Below are positions 16,455-23,564 of a stretch of 64,000 bases of DNA, one piece after another. Position numbers and translations under genes: made by a program. This DNA comes from Cyclobacteriaceae bacterium (GTDB lineage Bacteria > Bacteroidota > Bacteroidia > Cytophagales > Cyclobacteriaceae): positions 62,001 to 126,000 of the forward strand of contig JANQSI010000009.1 of NCBI GenBank assembly GCA_028284125.1, written 5' to 3'. Under the pieces are notes generated by a model. The model searched no databases and was not told where the DNA came from. It saw nothing but the letters and a program-made list of their open reading frames with translations. Each line of letters opens with the position of its first letter. Within the stretch, counting starts at the first letter, position 1.

Positions 16455-18016
16455 CAGAATGGCGTTGAAATATTAAGCTGCTGGCAGAAGTCGGTAATAG
16501 TTTTGTCTGTTTTAGCAATTTCAGATTCCAAATCTTTTAGTTCTTTAGATACCACTTCCAAGTCAATCGGAATTTCTTCTTCGAAGGTGTCCACATAGCG
16601 AGGAATGTTCAGGTTGTAGTCGTTATCCTTCACCTCCTCAATAGTGGCTACATAGCTGTATTTGTCTATGGTCTTGCGGTCTCGGTACATATCTACAATC
16701 TTGCCGATCTGTTCCTCAGTGAGTTTGTTCTTGTTGCCGTCCTTCTCAAAGTCTTTGCTGGCATCTATAAAGAGAATGTCCTCACCATGTACACGGCACT
16801 TACTCAGAACCATGATACAAGTAGGAATACTTGTCCCAAAAAAGATATTGGCCGGTAATCCAATGACAGCATCCAGATAGTTCTGCTTGGTGATGATATA
16901 CTCCCTGATGGTCGCCTCTGCTGAACCTCTAAACAGGACACCATGAGGCAATACACACGCCATTGTGCCATTTTCTGCCAATTGGTGAATCATGTGTTGC
17001 ACAAAGGCAAAATCTGCTGTGCTCTTGGGTGCTAACCGCCCGTATTGGCTAAAACGTTCATCACTTTCGTTGAGTGGGTTATCAGTTCCTTTCCACTTAG
17101 CTGAGAAAGGAGGATTAGCCACAATCGCCTCAAATCGTTCCTCAATGTGCTGAGGCTCCACCAGCGTATCTTCCTGCTTCAGATCAAACTTGCTGAAATG
17201 AACGTCGTGCAAAATCATGTTCATTCGTGCAAGGTTGTAAGTTGTGCGGTTTAGTTCCTGTCCGTAGAATTGACCAACCTCAACTTCTCTGGCAACACGG
17301 AGGAGGAGGGAGCCTGAGCCACACGTAGGGTCATAGATATTTTTGATCCGTTTCTTTCCAGTAGTCACAATTTTCGCCAAAATTCTTGAGACCTGCTGAG
17401 GAGTATAAAACTCGCCCGCTTTCTTTCCTGCTCCACTGGCAAACTGACCGATCAGGTATTCATACGCATCTCCTAATACATCGCTATCTATCTCTTTGAG
17501 TGCAAAATCAATTTTGTCTAGGTGAGAAAGAACTTTTGCTATGAGCTTATTTCTGGCATCCGGTGTTCGACCAAGCTTGGTACTACTGAGGTCTAAGTCT
17601 TCAAATAGTTTATTAAACTCATCTTCACTATCCGTGCCCATTGTGCTTTGCTCAATACTGTTCAGGATGCTTTCTAAATCTTCCAGAATGAAATTGCTTT
17701 CTGTCTCCGTATTCCCGTTGCCCTTTTTAGCAATGGATGTAAACAATTCATCGGGTTTAAGGAAGTAACCAAGCTTAATGAGTGACTCCTCCCTGATAGC
17801 TTCTAAATCATCCTCGTCTGTAACCTGCAGATAATCTTTAATTTCCTCGGTTTCCAACAGCTGGTTAGCATACAAGTATTGCTTTTCTGAGAGGTACTTG
17901 AAAAAGATGAATCCAAGAATATAGTCCCTAAACTCATCAGCATCCATTTTGCCACGTAATTCATTAGCAATATTCCAGAGCTGTGTTTGGAGGAGTTTCT
18001 TTTGATCTTCTGACAT
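16454..18016 (-). CDS. hsdM: Type I restriction-modification DNA adenine methylase HsdM
   Basis: 520 residues, an N6-adenine methyltransferase and first gene of the five-gene operon. The N-terminal helical domain (LWNIANELRGKMDADEFRDYILGFIFFKYLS) is typical of HsdM. The SAM-binding region reads FYTPQQVSRIL and DPTCGSGSLLL (229-239), and the catalytic motif is NPPF at 301-304. It methylates host sites so that HsdR spares them. The upstream gap of 47 bp is AT-rich and probably carries the operon promoter. All motifs are intact. Confidence 0.95.
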   Translation of the reverse strand: MSEDQKKLLQTQLWNIANELRGKMDADEFRDYILGFIFFKYLSEKQYLYANQLLETEEIKDYLQVTDEDDLEAIREESLIKLGYFLKPDELFTSIAKKGNGNTETESNFILEDLESILNSIEQSTMGTDSEDEFNKLFEDLDLSSTKLGRTPDARNKLIAKVLSHLDKIDFALKEIDSDVLGDAYEYLIGQFASGAGKKAGEFYTPQQVSRILAKIVTTGKKRIKNIYDPTCGSGSLLLRVAREVEVGQFYGQELNRTTYNLARMNMILHDVHFSKFDLKQEDTLVEPQHIEERFEAIVANPPFSAKWKGTDNPLNESDERFSQYGRLAPKSTADFAFVQHMIHQLAENGTMACVLPHGVLFRGSAEATIREYIITKQNYLDAVIGLPANIFFGTSIPTCIMVLSKCRVHGEDILFIDASKDFEKDGNKNKLTEEQIGKIVDMYRDRKTIDKYSYVATIEEVKDNDYNLNIPRYVDTFEEEIPIDLEVVSKELKDLESEIAKTDKTITDFCQQLNISTPF

Positions 18017-18063
18017 AATGGAAGGTAGTGATTAGGCTAAAATAATCATTAGGGTCTTTTTGC

Positions 18064-18495
18064 TCATTCCAGTTGGTTGTCAATATTGTTTTGGAAGAGG
18101 TTGGAGAGTTCTGGAGGGAGTTGGTAATTGGTCAATAATTGACCTGTTTCGGGATTGAACCAATCATGAATAAACTCATTGAATTCCCATTCGTCGTAGT
18201 TTGTAGATAGTCTGCTATTTGGTTCTTCTTTCTCGGTCTTCGGAAGACTAAAGCCAAAGCTTCCGAATAGCCGATGACCTTTCATCGCTGAAAGGATATT
18301 ATAAAGAGCCTTAACATAAACACGGTGAGTTACTCCTTTGACTTTCTGATTCAGGTCTGGTTCTGTGAATATTTTGCTGCCGTATTTTATAATCTCAATT
18401 AGTGCAGTTTCATTATTGAATATCTTTTTATAGTTCTGAGCTTTTCTATTTATTGATTGATTTTGTAAGATTCCTAAGTGGTTGTTTTGAGTTGG
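18064..18495 (-). pseudogene. Start-less open frame directly after the mnmE stop (gene remnant?)
   Basis: On the minus strand the frame is open from the codon after the mnmE TAA (18495) to a stop at 18064-18066, about 143 codons, in phase with mnmE. It reads protein-like sequence such as KIFTEPDLNQKVKGVTHRVY and TNYDEWEFNEFIHDWFNPE. There is no ATG, GTG or TTG until the internal ATG at 18285, which would give only 73 residues. Either a 73-residue protein is made, or this is the tail of a gene truncated when the island was assembled. I do not recognise the family. It lies just inside the right island boundary, where integration-module genes are often found. Confidence 0.45.
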
Positions 18496-18513
18496 TTACT
18501 TTCCAATACAAAA
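18496..18513 (-). repeat. Attachment-site copy 1 (authentic mnmE 3' end, right boundary)
   Basis: Minus-strand TTTTGTATTGGAAAGTAA, the last five codons and stop of mnmE. Copies at 9009 and 8084 differ from it only at synonymous or stop-codon positions. It is taken as attB/attR because only this copy continues into the full mnmE coding sequence. Confidence 0.82.
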
Positions 18514-19854
18514 CTTCGAAAAAATATTCTCCAGCAAATCATCCGTCGTGACCTCACCGGTGATCTCACCCAAATGGAAGAGGGCAGAGCGAATGTCCTG
18601 CGCGACCAGGTCGTTGGAAAGTTGAGCATTGATACCATCAATGACTCTGTTTAGCGCATCGTTGGTTTGTTGTAAGCTTTGCAAGTGCCGTGCATTGGTC
18701 ACAATCACATCCGATTGAGCAGGAGTAGCAATGAAGGATTTTAACTGATCTCTGAGTGCATCTAAGTTCTGTTTACCTTTCGCAGAGATTAGAATCGCTT
18801 CTTCTAAACCATTCAACCAATCAACCAATTCACTATTTCCCACGTCTGATTTATTTCCAACGATAAGAAAAGGCACGCCAGAAGTCCGAAGCTCATCCAC
18901 TTGCTCACGAATCGACTCAATCGACTCAACCTCCAAATCCACCAAATACAACACAAGACTGGCCTCTTTCATCTTCTCTAAGGTTCGGGCAACACCAATC
19001 GATTCGACCTTGTCTTCCGTGTCTCGAATACCAGCCGTATCAATGAAGCGGAAAGCAATTCCGTCAATATGAATTTGATCTTCGATGAAATCACGTGTCG
19101 TTCCAGGAATATCCGAAACGATCGCTTTTTCTTCGTTCAAGAGCGCATTCAACAGTGTAGATTTTCCAGCATTGGGTTTTCCGGCTATAACCGTTGGGAT
19201 TCCATTTTTGATCGCATTTCCGTATTCAAAACTGGAAATCAAGGACTGAATAAGCGTCTGGATCTTTTCAATGAGATCAATCAATCCTTGTCGGTCTGCA
19301 AACTCTACGTCTTCCTCAGCAAAATCCAACTCCAACTCAATCATAGAAGCAAAATGCACCAGTTGTTCTCGCAGGCTTTTGATTTCACTGGAAAAGCCAC
19401 CACGCATCTGTTTCATAGCCGTCTGTTGCATGGACGCATTTTCTGCAGCAATCAAATCAGCAACCGCTTCGGCCTGCGCTAGATCAAAACGTCCATTGAT
19501 GAATGCACGCTGTGTGAATTCTCCCGGTTTAGCCAGTCTTGCTCCTTTGCTCACCAGCAACATCAACACCTTCTGAAGGATGTATTGCGATCCATGACTC
19601 GAAATCTCAATTACATCTTCTTTGGTGTAGGAGTGTGGACCTTTGAAAAGCGTGACGAGCACTTCGTCAACGACTGTATCATTGTCTCGAATGGTTCCCA
19701 AGTGAACGGTATGAGTTGAAACTTCTTCCAGACTTTTTCCCCGAAAGAGTTCATTGACAATGGGGATCGTGTCAGGACCGGATACTCGAATCACTCCAAT
19801 GGCACCAACGCCTGCAGGAGTCGCTAAGGCAGCTATGGTATCTGCTGAATTCAC
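18496..19854 (-). CDS. mnmE: tRNA modification GTPase MnmE
   Basis: 452 residues, full length for the family. With MnmG it installs the aminomethyl-type modification on wobble uridine 34 of certain tRNAs. The N-terminal tetrahydrofolate-binding domain (residues 1-118, ATPAGVGAIGVIRVSG) is followed by a helical domain with an inserted G domain: P-loop GKPNAGKS (225-232), DIPGTTRDF, DTAG (272-275) and NKSD. The C-terminus FCIGK carries Cys449, conserved in the family. Its last 18 bp are the island attachment site, and insertion there leaves the protein intact. It is divergent from an ArsR operon starting at 19956. Confidence 0.97.
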   Translation of the reverse strand: MNSADTIAALATPAGVGAIGVIRVSGPDTIPIVNELFRGKSLEEVSTHTVHLGTIRDNDTVVDEVLVTLFKGPHSYTKEDVIEISSHGSQYILQKVLMLLVSKGARLAKPGEFTQRAFINGRFDLAQAEAVADLIAAENASMQQTAMKQMRGGFSSEIKSLREQLVHFASMIELELDFAEEDVEFADRQGLIDLIEKIQTLIQSLISSFEYGNAIKNGIPTVIAGKPNAGKSTLLNALLNEEKAIVSDIPGTTRDFIEDQIHIDGIAFRFIDTAGIRDTEDKVESIGVARTLEKMKEASLVLYLVDLEVESIESIREQVDELRTSGVPFLIVGNKSDVGNSELVDWLNGLEEAILISAKGKQNLDALRDQLKSFIATPAQSDVIVTNARHLQSLQQTNDALNRVIDGINAQLSNDLVAQDIRSALFHLGEITGEVTTDDLLENIFSKFCIGK

Positions 19855-19892
19855 GCTGCAAATCTACATCAAGCATGGGGTCAATAATAAAA

Positions 19893-19910
19893 TGAAACCG
19901 AAAGGTTGCA
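19893..19910. promoter_or_regulatory. Upstream operator candidate for the ArsR-family regulator
   Basis: TGAAACC-GAAA-GGTTGCA, an inverted repeat with one mismatch, nearly identical to the site at 19934. It overlaps the likely -33 TTG of the arsR-type promoter. The two sites are 41 bp apart centre to centre, close to four helical turns. Confidence 0.65.
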
Positions 19911-19935
19911 TTATTAATTTATTTAGCTATATTTG
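19906..19935 (+). promoter_or_regulatory. Bacteroidota-type promoter of the ArsR/SRPBCC operon
   Basis: TTG at 19906-19908, a 19-bp spacer, then TATATTTG at 19928-19935, fitting the -33 TTG / -7 TAnnTTTG consensus of the phylum's primary sigma factor. The ATG at 19956 would leave a very short leader. Each palindrome of the pair overlaps one promoter element. Confidence 0.6.
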
Positions 19936-19951
19936 AAACCAAAAGGTTTCA
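19934..19951. promoter_or_regulatory. Proximal operator candidate for the ArsR-family regulator
   Basis: TGAAACC-AAAA-GGTTTCA, a perfect 7+7 inverted repeat that overlaps the end of the -7 element and ends 4 bp before the start codon at 19956. A bound dimer here would block transcription start and the ribosome site. Confidence 0.7.
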
Positions 19952-19955
19952 TATT

Positions 19956-20288
19956 ATGCGAAGAGATGTTTTTCAAGCCATAGCAGATCCTACAAGAAGA
20001 GAGATACTGGGAATACTGTCCAGTCAGCCATTAAATGTGAATGAAATCACCGGGAATTTTCCAGTGAGCAGAACGGCGGTTTCCAAGCACATGAAGATTC
20101 TCCAAGAGTGTGGATTGCTAGTGGTCGAAAAAAAGGGTAGGGAGCGGTTCTGTCATGCCCGACTGGAATCGTTGCTGGAGGTATCCGACTGGATCAATCA
20201 ATACGCACGATTCTGGAATAAGAGCCTTGATAAACTGGAAGAACTGCTGCGAGATGAAGATTTGAAGAAAAGACAAAACAAACAATAA
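19956..20288 (+). CDS. ArsR-family winged-helix transcriptional regulator
   Basis: 110 residues, a compact ArsR/SmtB-type repressor: IADPTRREILGILSSQPLNVNEITGNFPVSRTAVSKHMKILQECGLLVVEKKGRERFCHA covers the helix-turn-helix and wing. It has no obvious metal-binding cysteine pair (ELCVCDL type). It belongs to the subgroup paired with SRPBCC-domain proteins, and the two following genes are of that kind. Two near-identical palindromes over its own promoter suggest autoregulation. The ligand is unknown; a small hydrophobic molecule bound by the partner domains is possible but speculative. Confidence 0.88.
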   Translation: MRRDVFQAIADPTRREILGILSSQPLNVNEITGNFPVSRTAVSKHMKILQECGLLVVEKKGRERFCHARLESLLEVSDWINQYARFWNKSLDKLEELLRDEDLKKRQNKQ

Positions 20289-20294
20289 ATAATT

Positions 20295-20750
20295 ATGATA
20301 GCAGAAAGCACAACAGCGAATGAGGGATATGCCATTAAACATGACCTCACCATTTCGGCACCTATTTCAAGAATTTTTGCGAACGTCACGAACCCCGAAC
20401 ACCTGGAGAATTGGTGGCCATTGAGATGTTCAGGTATCCCGGAAGTCGGGTCAGAATACAATTTCTTCTTTTCAGAAGCATACGACTGGTATGGGAGGGT
20501 TATCAAAGTGGAAGAGGACCGTTCCTTTCATATCTCTATGACACGATCAGACCCTGACTGGGATCCAACATCCTTTGGCTTTGACCTTGAACCAGATGGT
20601 GATGCGGTAACACTGAGGTTTTGGCACATAGGCTGGCCAGAATGCAATGCCCACTTCAGAGGATCTTCATTTTGTTGGGGCATGTTGCTTAATGGACTGA
20701 AGAATTACTCGGAAAAAGGAATCATCATACCATTTGATGAGCGAGAATAA
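20295..20750 (+). CDS. SRPBCC/AHSA1-domain protein
   Basis: 151 residues of the START-like helix-grip fold (AHSA1 subfamily): IKHDLTISAPISRIFANVTNPEHLENWWPLRCSGIPEVGSEYNFFF, with the C-terminal helix CWGMLLNGLKNYSEKG. These proteins form a deep hydrophobic cavity that holds small ligands; no enzyme activity is evident. It begins 6 bp after the ArsR gene, so it is in its operon. The large number of Trp and Asp residues in the centre is typical. It may be the ligand sensor or detoxification partner of the regulator (inference). Confidence 0.82.
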   Translation: MIAESTTANEGYAIKHDLTISAPISRIFANVTNPEHLENWWPLRCSGIPEVGSEYNFFFSEAYDWYGRVIKVEEDRSFHISMTRSDPDWDPTSFGFDLEPDGDAVTLRFWHIGWPECNAHFRGSSFCWGMLLNGLKNYSEKGIIIPFDERE

Positions 20751-20791
20751 AAAATCACACAAATACTTGTTCAACAATTAAACTATCACGC

Positions 20792-21310
20792 ATGAATAAT
20801 TACGCAAAACTTATTAGTCCCGAAACATTACAAATTGACCGAATGCTTCCTGGCCCGATTGAAAGGGTGTGGGAATACATCACCGATGGTGAGAAACGAG
20901 CGCTCTGGTTCGCAGGTGGAGACATGGAGTTGAATGAAGGTGGAAGAATGAATCTTATTTTTAACAACTCTACGCTTTCATTTCCACCGGATCAAGTGCC
21001 TGAGAAGTACAAGGAATATCAAGACGGACATGAATCGTATGCAATAGTTGTCCGGTGTGAACCACCAAAGCTTTTGGTGATCAATTGGGACAATGGAATT
21101 GTAACGTTCGCTTTATCTGAGGTAGGAGAAGAAGTCAAATTGACGTTGACACATGAGAAGCTGCCAGAAAATCGAGGAGAGAAAATCGGAATTCTTGCCG
21201 GATGGCATACACATCTCGACATTCTTGTTGATAAACTCAACAACAAAGATCCCAAAGGCTTTTGGACGGTCCACATGGCCTTGGAAGATGAATATGAAAA
21301 GGTGTATTGA
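20792..21310 (+). CDS. SRPBCC/AHSA1-domain protein
   Basis: 172 residues. The sequence IDRMLPGPIERVWEYITDGEKRALWFAGGDMELNEGGRMNLIF is a clear AHSA1-type start, and the final helix GWHTHLDILVDKLNNK is the usual ending. It is the third gene of the ArsR operon (41 bp after the previous stop) and ends 1 bp before the convergent desaturase gene. It resembles the partner proteins of ArsR-SRPBCC operons more closely than the gene before it does. Ligand unknown. Confidence 0.84.
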   Translation: MNNYAKLISPETLQIDRMLPGPIERVWEYITDGEKRALWFAGGDMELNEGGRMNLIFNNSTLSFPPDQVPEKYKEYQDGHESYAIVVRCEPPKLLVINWDNGIVTFALSEVGEEVKLTLTHEKLPENRGEKIGILAGWHTHLDILVDKLNNKDPKGFWTVHMALEDEYEKVY

Positions 21311-21311
21311 A

Positions 21312-22508
21312 CTATTTTGCCTTGAAAAGCCAGGCGGAAAATACGATCAGATTTCCAATTCCAATTCCTATACCCAGCTGATTGGGAAATAGGAAAACAA
21401 ACACAACAGAAGCAATTAGGATCCTTAAAAACTCCATGAGGATCCAATTCTTTCTGTTTTCTAACAACAACCCCAATTGCAAGACCGACCAGATAATAAA
21501 GCCTGCAAGCAAAAGCTTTTGGGGAAGTTCGTAGTTTGCTTGAGTAAAAAGAAATAGGGAGGTAATTGCCAACACCATGATGAACTGACCAAGGATGTAT
21601 CGTATCATCCTTGCCTGCGGATGAATGTCGTATTTGACATAAGAGGTCGAATCTACTTCAGGTGCTGCCTGATAACCACCTTGTTCTTCTGGTTGCCAAC
21701 CTGGTTTGTAAAACAAAACCTTGAGCTTATTCACAAATCCTGGCGTTGCTATCACTTGTTTTGACATATCAACCACAGGTAAAATATTCGCCCAAACCGG
21801 ATTCCAGGTATTTGTTGGCTTGGTAACACCATAGGTCGGCTTTTCCTCTTCCGGCTGGAAGGTACCAAACATCCTATCCCAAATGATCAATGTCCCGGCA
21901 TGGTTTCGATCGATGTATTTGGGATTTCTTCCATGATGAACCCGATGATGGGAGGGAGTATTGAATATCGCCTCAAACCATTTCGGTAATTTCTTAATCG
22001 CCTCGGTGTGGATCCAAAACTGGTAAATAAGATTAAGTCCTTTAATGGCCAGGAATGACAAGGTATTAAATCCCATGAATGCCAACGGCAAATAGAAGAG
22101 CATAGAGAATACACCACCAAAAGATGTCTGTCTCAGTGCCACAGATAGATTGTAGTCTTCACTCTGGTGATGCACTACATGGGCGGTGTTCCACAAAAAA
22201 TTGATTTCATGACTTGCACGATGAAACCAGTAGTAGAAAAAATCAACCAGGATAAAAAGTGCAATATTCGTCCATAAGTTGACAGGAATGGTAGCCACAG
22301 ACCAAAACTCAAAAACGTATTGATACATGGCAATGGACATAACACCCCACAAAGCGGCTGTCACCTGGGATGTGATTCCACAACTGATATTGGTAATCGC
22401 ATCGTTTGTTCGATAGCTCTTAACTTTTGTAACCGCCTGATGGATCAGCTCGAATCCTATCAACAAAAAGTATAAAGGAATAGATAAAATGACCGGGTTG
22501 AAATCCAC
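21312..22508 (-). CDS. Sterol desaturase / fatty acid hydroxylase family membrane enzyme
   Basis: 398 residues, a di-iron membrane oxygenase. The histidine clusters expected for iron binding are present: FHRASHE, HVVHHQSED and HHRVHHGRN, between hydrophobic helices in the first 250 residues. The sequence WNTAHVVHHQSEDYNLSVALRQ and the following helices look closest to the alkylglycerol-monooxygenase-like branch. The last 100 residues add further hydrophobic helices (ILGQFIMVLAITSLFLF) not found in the shortest family members. It acts on a membrane lipid; the actual substrate (ether lipid, fatty acid or isoprenoid) is not determined by sequence. Confidence 0.88.
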   Translation of the reverse strand: MDFNPVILSIPLYFLLIGFELIHQAVTKVKSYRTNDAITNISCGITSQVTAALWGVMSIAMYQYVFEFWSVATIPVNLWTNIALFILVDFFYYWFHRASHEINFLWNTAHVVHHQSEDYNLSVALRQTSFGGVFSMLFYLPLAFMGFNTLSFLAIKGLNLIYQFWIHTEAIKKLPKWFEAIFNTPSHHRVHHGRNPKYIDRNHAGTLIIWDRMFGTFQPEEEKPTYGVTKPTNTWNPVWANILPVVDMSKQVIATPGFVNKLKVLFYKPGWQPEEQGGYQAAPEVDSTSYVKYDIHPQARMIRYILGQFIMVLAITSLFLFTQANYELPQKLLLAGFIIWSVLQLGLLLENRKNWILMEFLRILIASVVFVFLFPNQLGIGIGIGNLIVFSAWLFKAK

Positions 22509-22522
22509 AAGTCAAATATAAT

Positions 22523-22915
22523 CTAAGCCTCAATCTTACGATTACTTTGGCTGAAGATGTACGTTAGGTTTGGAGTCAAATAGATCAGGTAAATGGTAAG
22601 CCAACATAGCAACTTTAGGAAGTCGAAGCTTTCTGGTAAGTTTCCAAAGTCATATGCTACGGAACCAGTCATAATTATAACCACCAGAGAAATTGCCAAC
22701 CATTTATAAGACTTGGCAAAATCTGCTTTTTGACCATGAGCGGAGGTCCACAGTTCTTTATTAAAGACTGAAAAAGTTCCGAATAACAAGGTGCCAATAA
22801 GAGAGCTAAGCAATATAATTGACCGAGTTGATTTCTCTTCAAATTCAAATGCCAAAACGGAAGCTAGAATGACAAATGAAATAGCGTGAAGGAATGCAAA
22901 TATTTTCGTTTTCAT
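22523..22915 (-). CDS. Small four-helix membrane protein, unknown
   Basis: 130 residues with hydrophobic stretches at about 5-22, 32-48, 70-87 and 100-122 and charged loops between them. It lies 14 bp upstream of the desaturase gene on the same strand, so the two are probably co-transcribed. I do not recognise the family. It could assist the desaturase or simply share its promoter. Confidence 0.6.
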   Translation of the reverse strand: MKTKIFAFLHAISFVILASVLAFEFEEKSTRSIILLSSLIGTLLFGTFSVFNKELWTSAHGQKADFAKSYKWLAISLVVIIMTGSVAYDFGNLPESFDFLKLLCWLTIYLIYLTPNLTYIFSQSNRKIEA

Positions 22916-23006
22916 CTTTTAATTATTAACTGAACCAGATCAATTCGATCTACTTTAGCAGTTTGTTTCAAATGGCATCACGTTTATTACAAACGATTTA
23001 TAAAAA

Positions 23007-23423
23007 ATGATAAAAGCGGTCAAAATACTTAACCTCGTATCGGTCTTTCTTTTCACGGTTGTGTTGGTTCTTATTTATGCTTATCTCCCAATAAGTGTTG
23101 ACTTAAACATCGATGGAATAGAAAATATTCATAAGCATCGATTCTTCTATTACAGTGGTGCTGCATTTCTCATTGTTAACATTCTGGTGAGAGTGATTCT
23201 GAATCTTGGATTCAAGTCCATCAGCGAAAATGTATTGGCCTGGATGATGTCTTTGATCTTCATTATGAATATCTATTTGACCTTCATTATTGGGTTCGTA
23301 GGAGTGTGGAATAACTCTACTCACATTAGCCCAACGAACTACGCATATCTCAACTTTTTAGGCCCATTTTTTATCATTGTTTGGGTCGTGGGACTAATTT
23401 TTTTAGTAGTAAAAAGACGCTAA
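23007..23423 (+). CDS. Small four-helix membrane protein, unknown
   Basis: 138 residues: helices at about 8-27 (LVSVFLFTVVLVLIYAYLP), 47-67, 80-100 and 115-135, ending in a basic tail VVKRR. The loop after the first helix, VDLNIDGIENIHKHRFFYYSG, is polar. It lies about 140 bp upstream of parE on the same strand and may be separately transcribed. Family not identified. Confidence 0.6.
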   Translation: MIKAVKILNLVSVFLFTVVLVLIYAYLPISVDLNIDGIENIHKHRFFYYSGAAFLIVNILVRVILNLGFKSISENVLAWMMSLIFIMNIYLTFIIGFVGVWNNSTHISPTNYAYLNFLGPFFIIVWVVGLIFLVVKRR

Positions 23424-23564
23424 CAACTTACTAATAATCAATATTTTAAATTGACTTATTTCAAGTAAAACTATCTTAAAAGCATAGGTTGTTACGTATG
23501 CTTATTGGATATTTATACTTATTTTCAAAATTGAATAATTATATAGCTTATAACGATTTTGTAG

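Larger units (their letters stand above)
8084..18513. mobile_element. Integrated genomic island at the 3' end of mnmE, two tandem segments
   Basis: Three copies of an 18-bp sequence in the same orientation, at 8084-8101, 9009-9026 and 18496-18513, bound and divide this region. The right copy is the authentic end of mnmE. All three read, on the minus strand, as codons for Phe-Cys-Ile-Gly-Lys-stop. Segment A (8084-9026) holds one gene; segment B (9009-18513) holds the TIR-like and restriction genes. This is the signature of site-specific insertion that regenerates the target gene end, as known for Salmonella genomic island 1, which uses the end of the same gene (thdF/trmE/mnmE). No integrase is encoded between the repeats, so the element is either a remnant or mobilised in trans. 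Confidence 0.8.

Noticed and set aside
8084-18513. Integrase or transposase inside the island
   Set aside because: Each substantial frame between the repeats was read; none has tyrosine- or serine-recombinase or DDE motifs. The element is reported as lacking its own recombinase.
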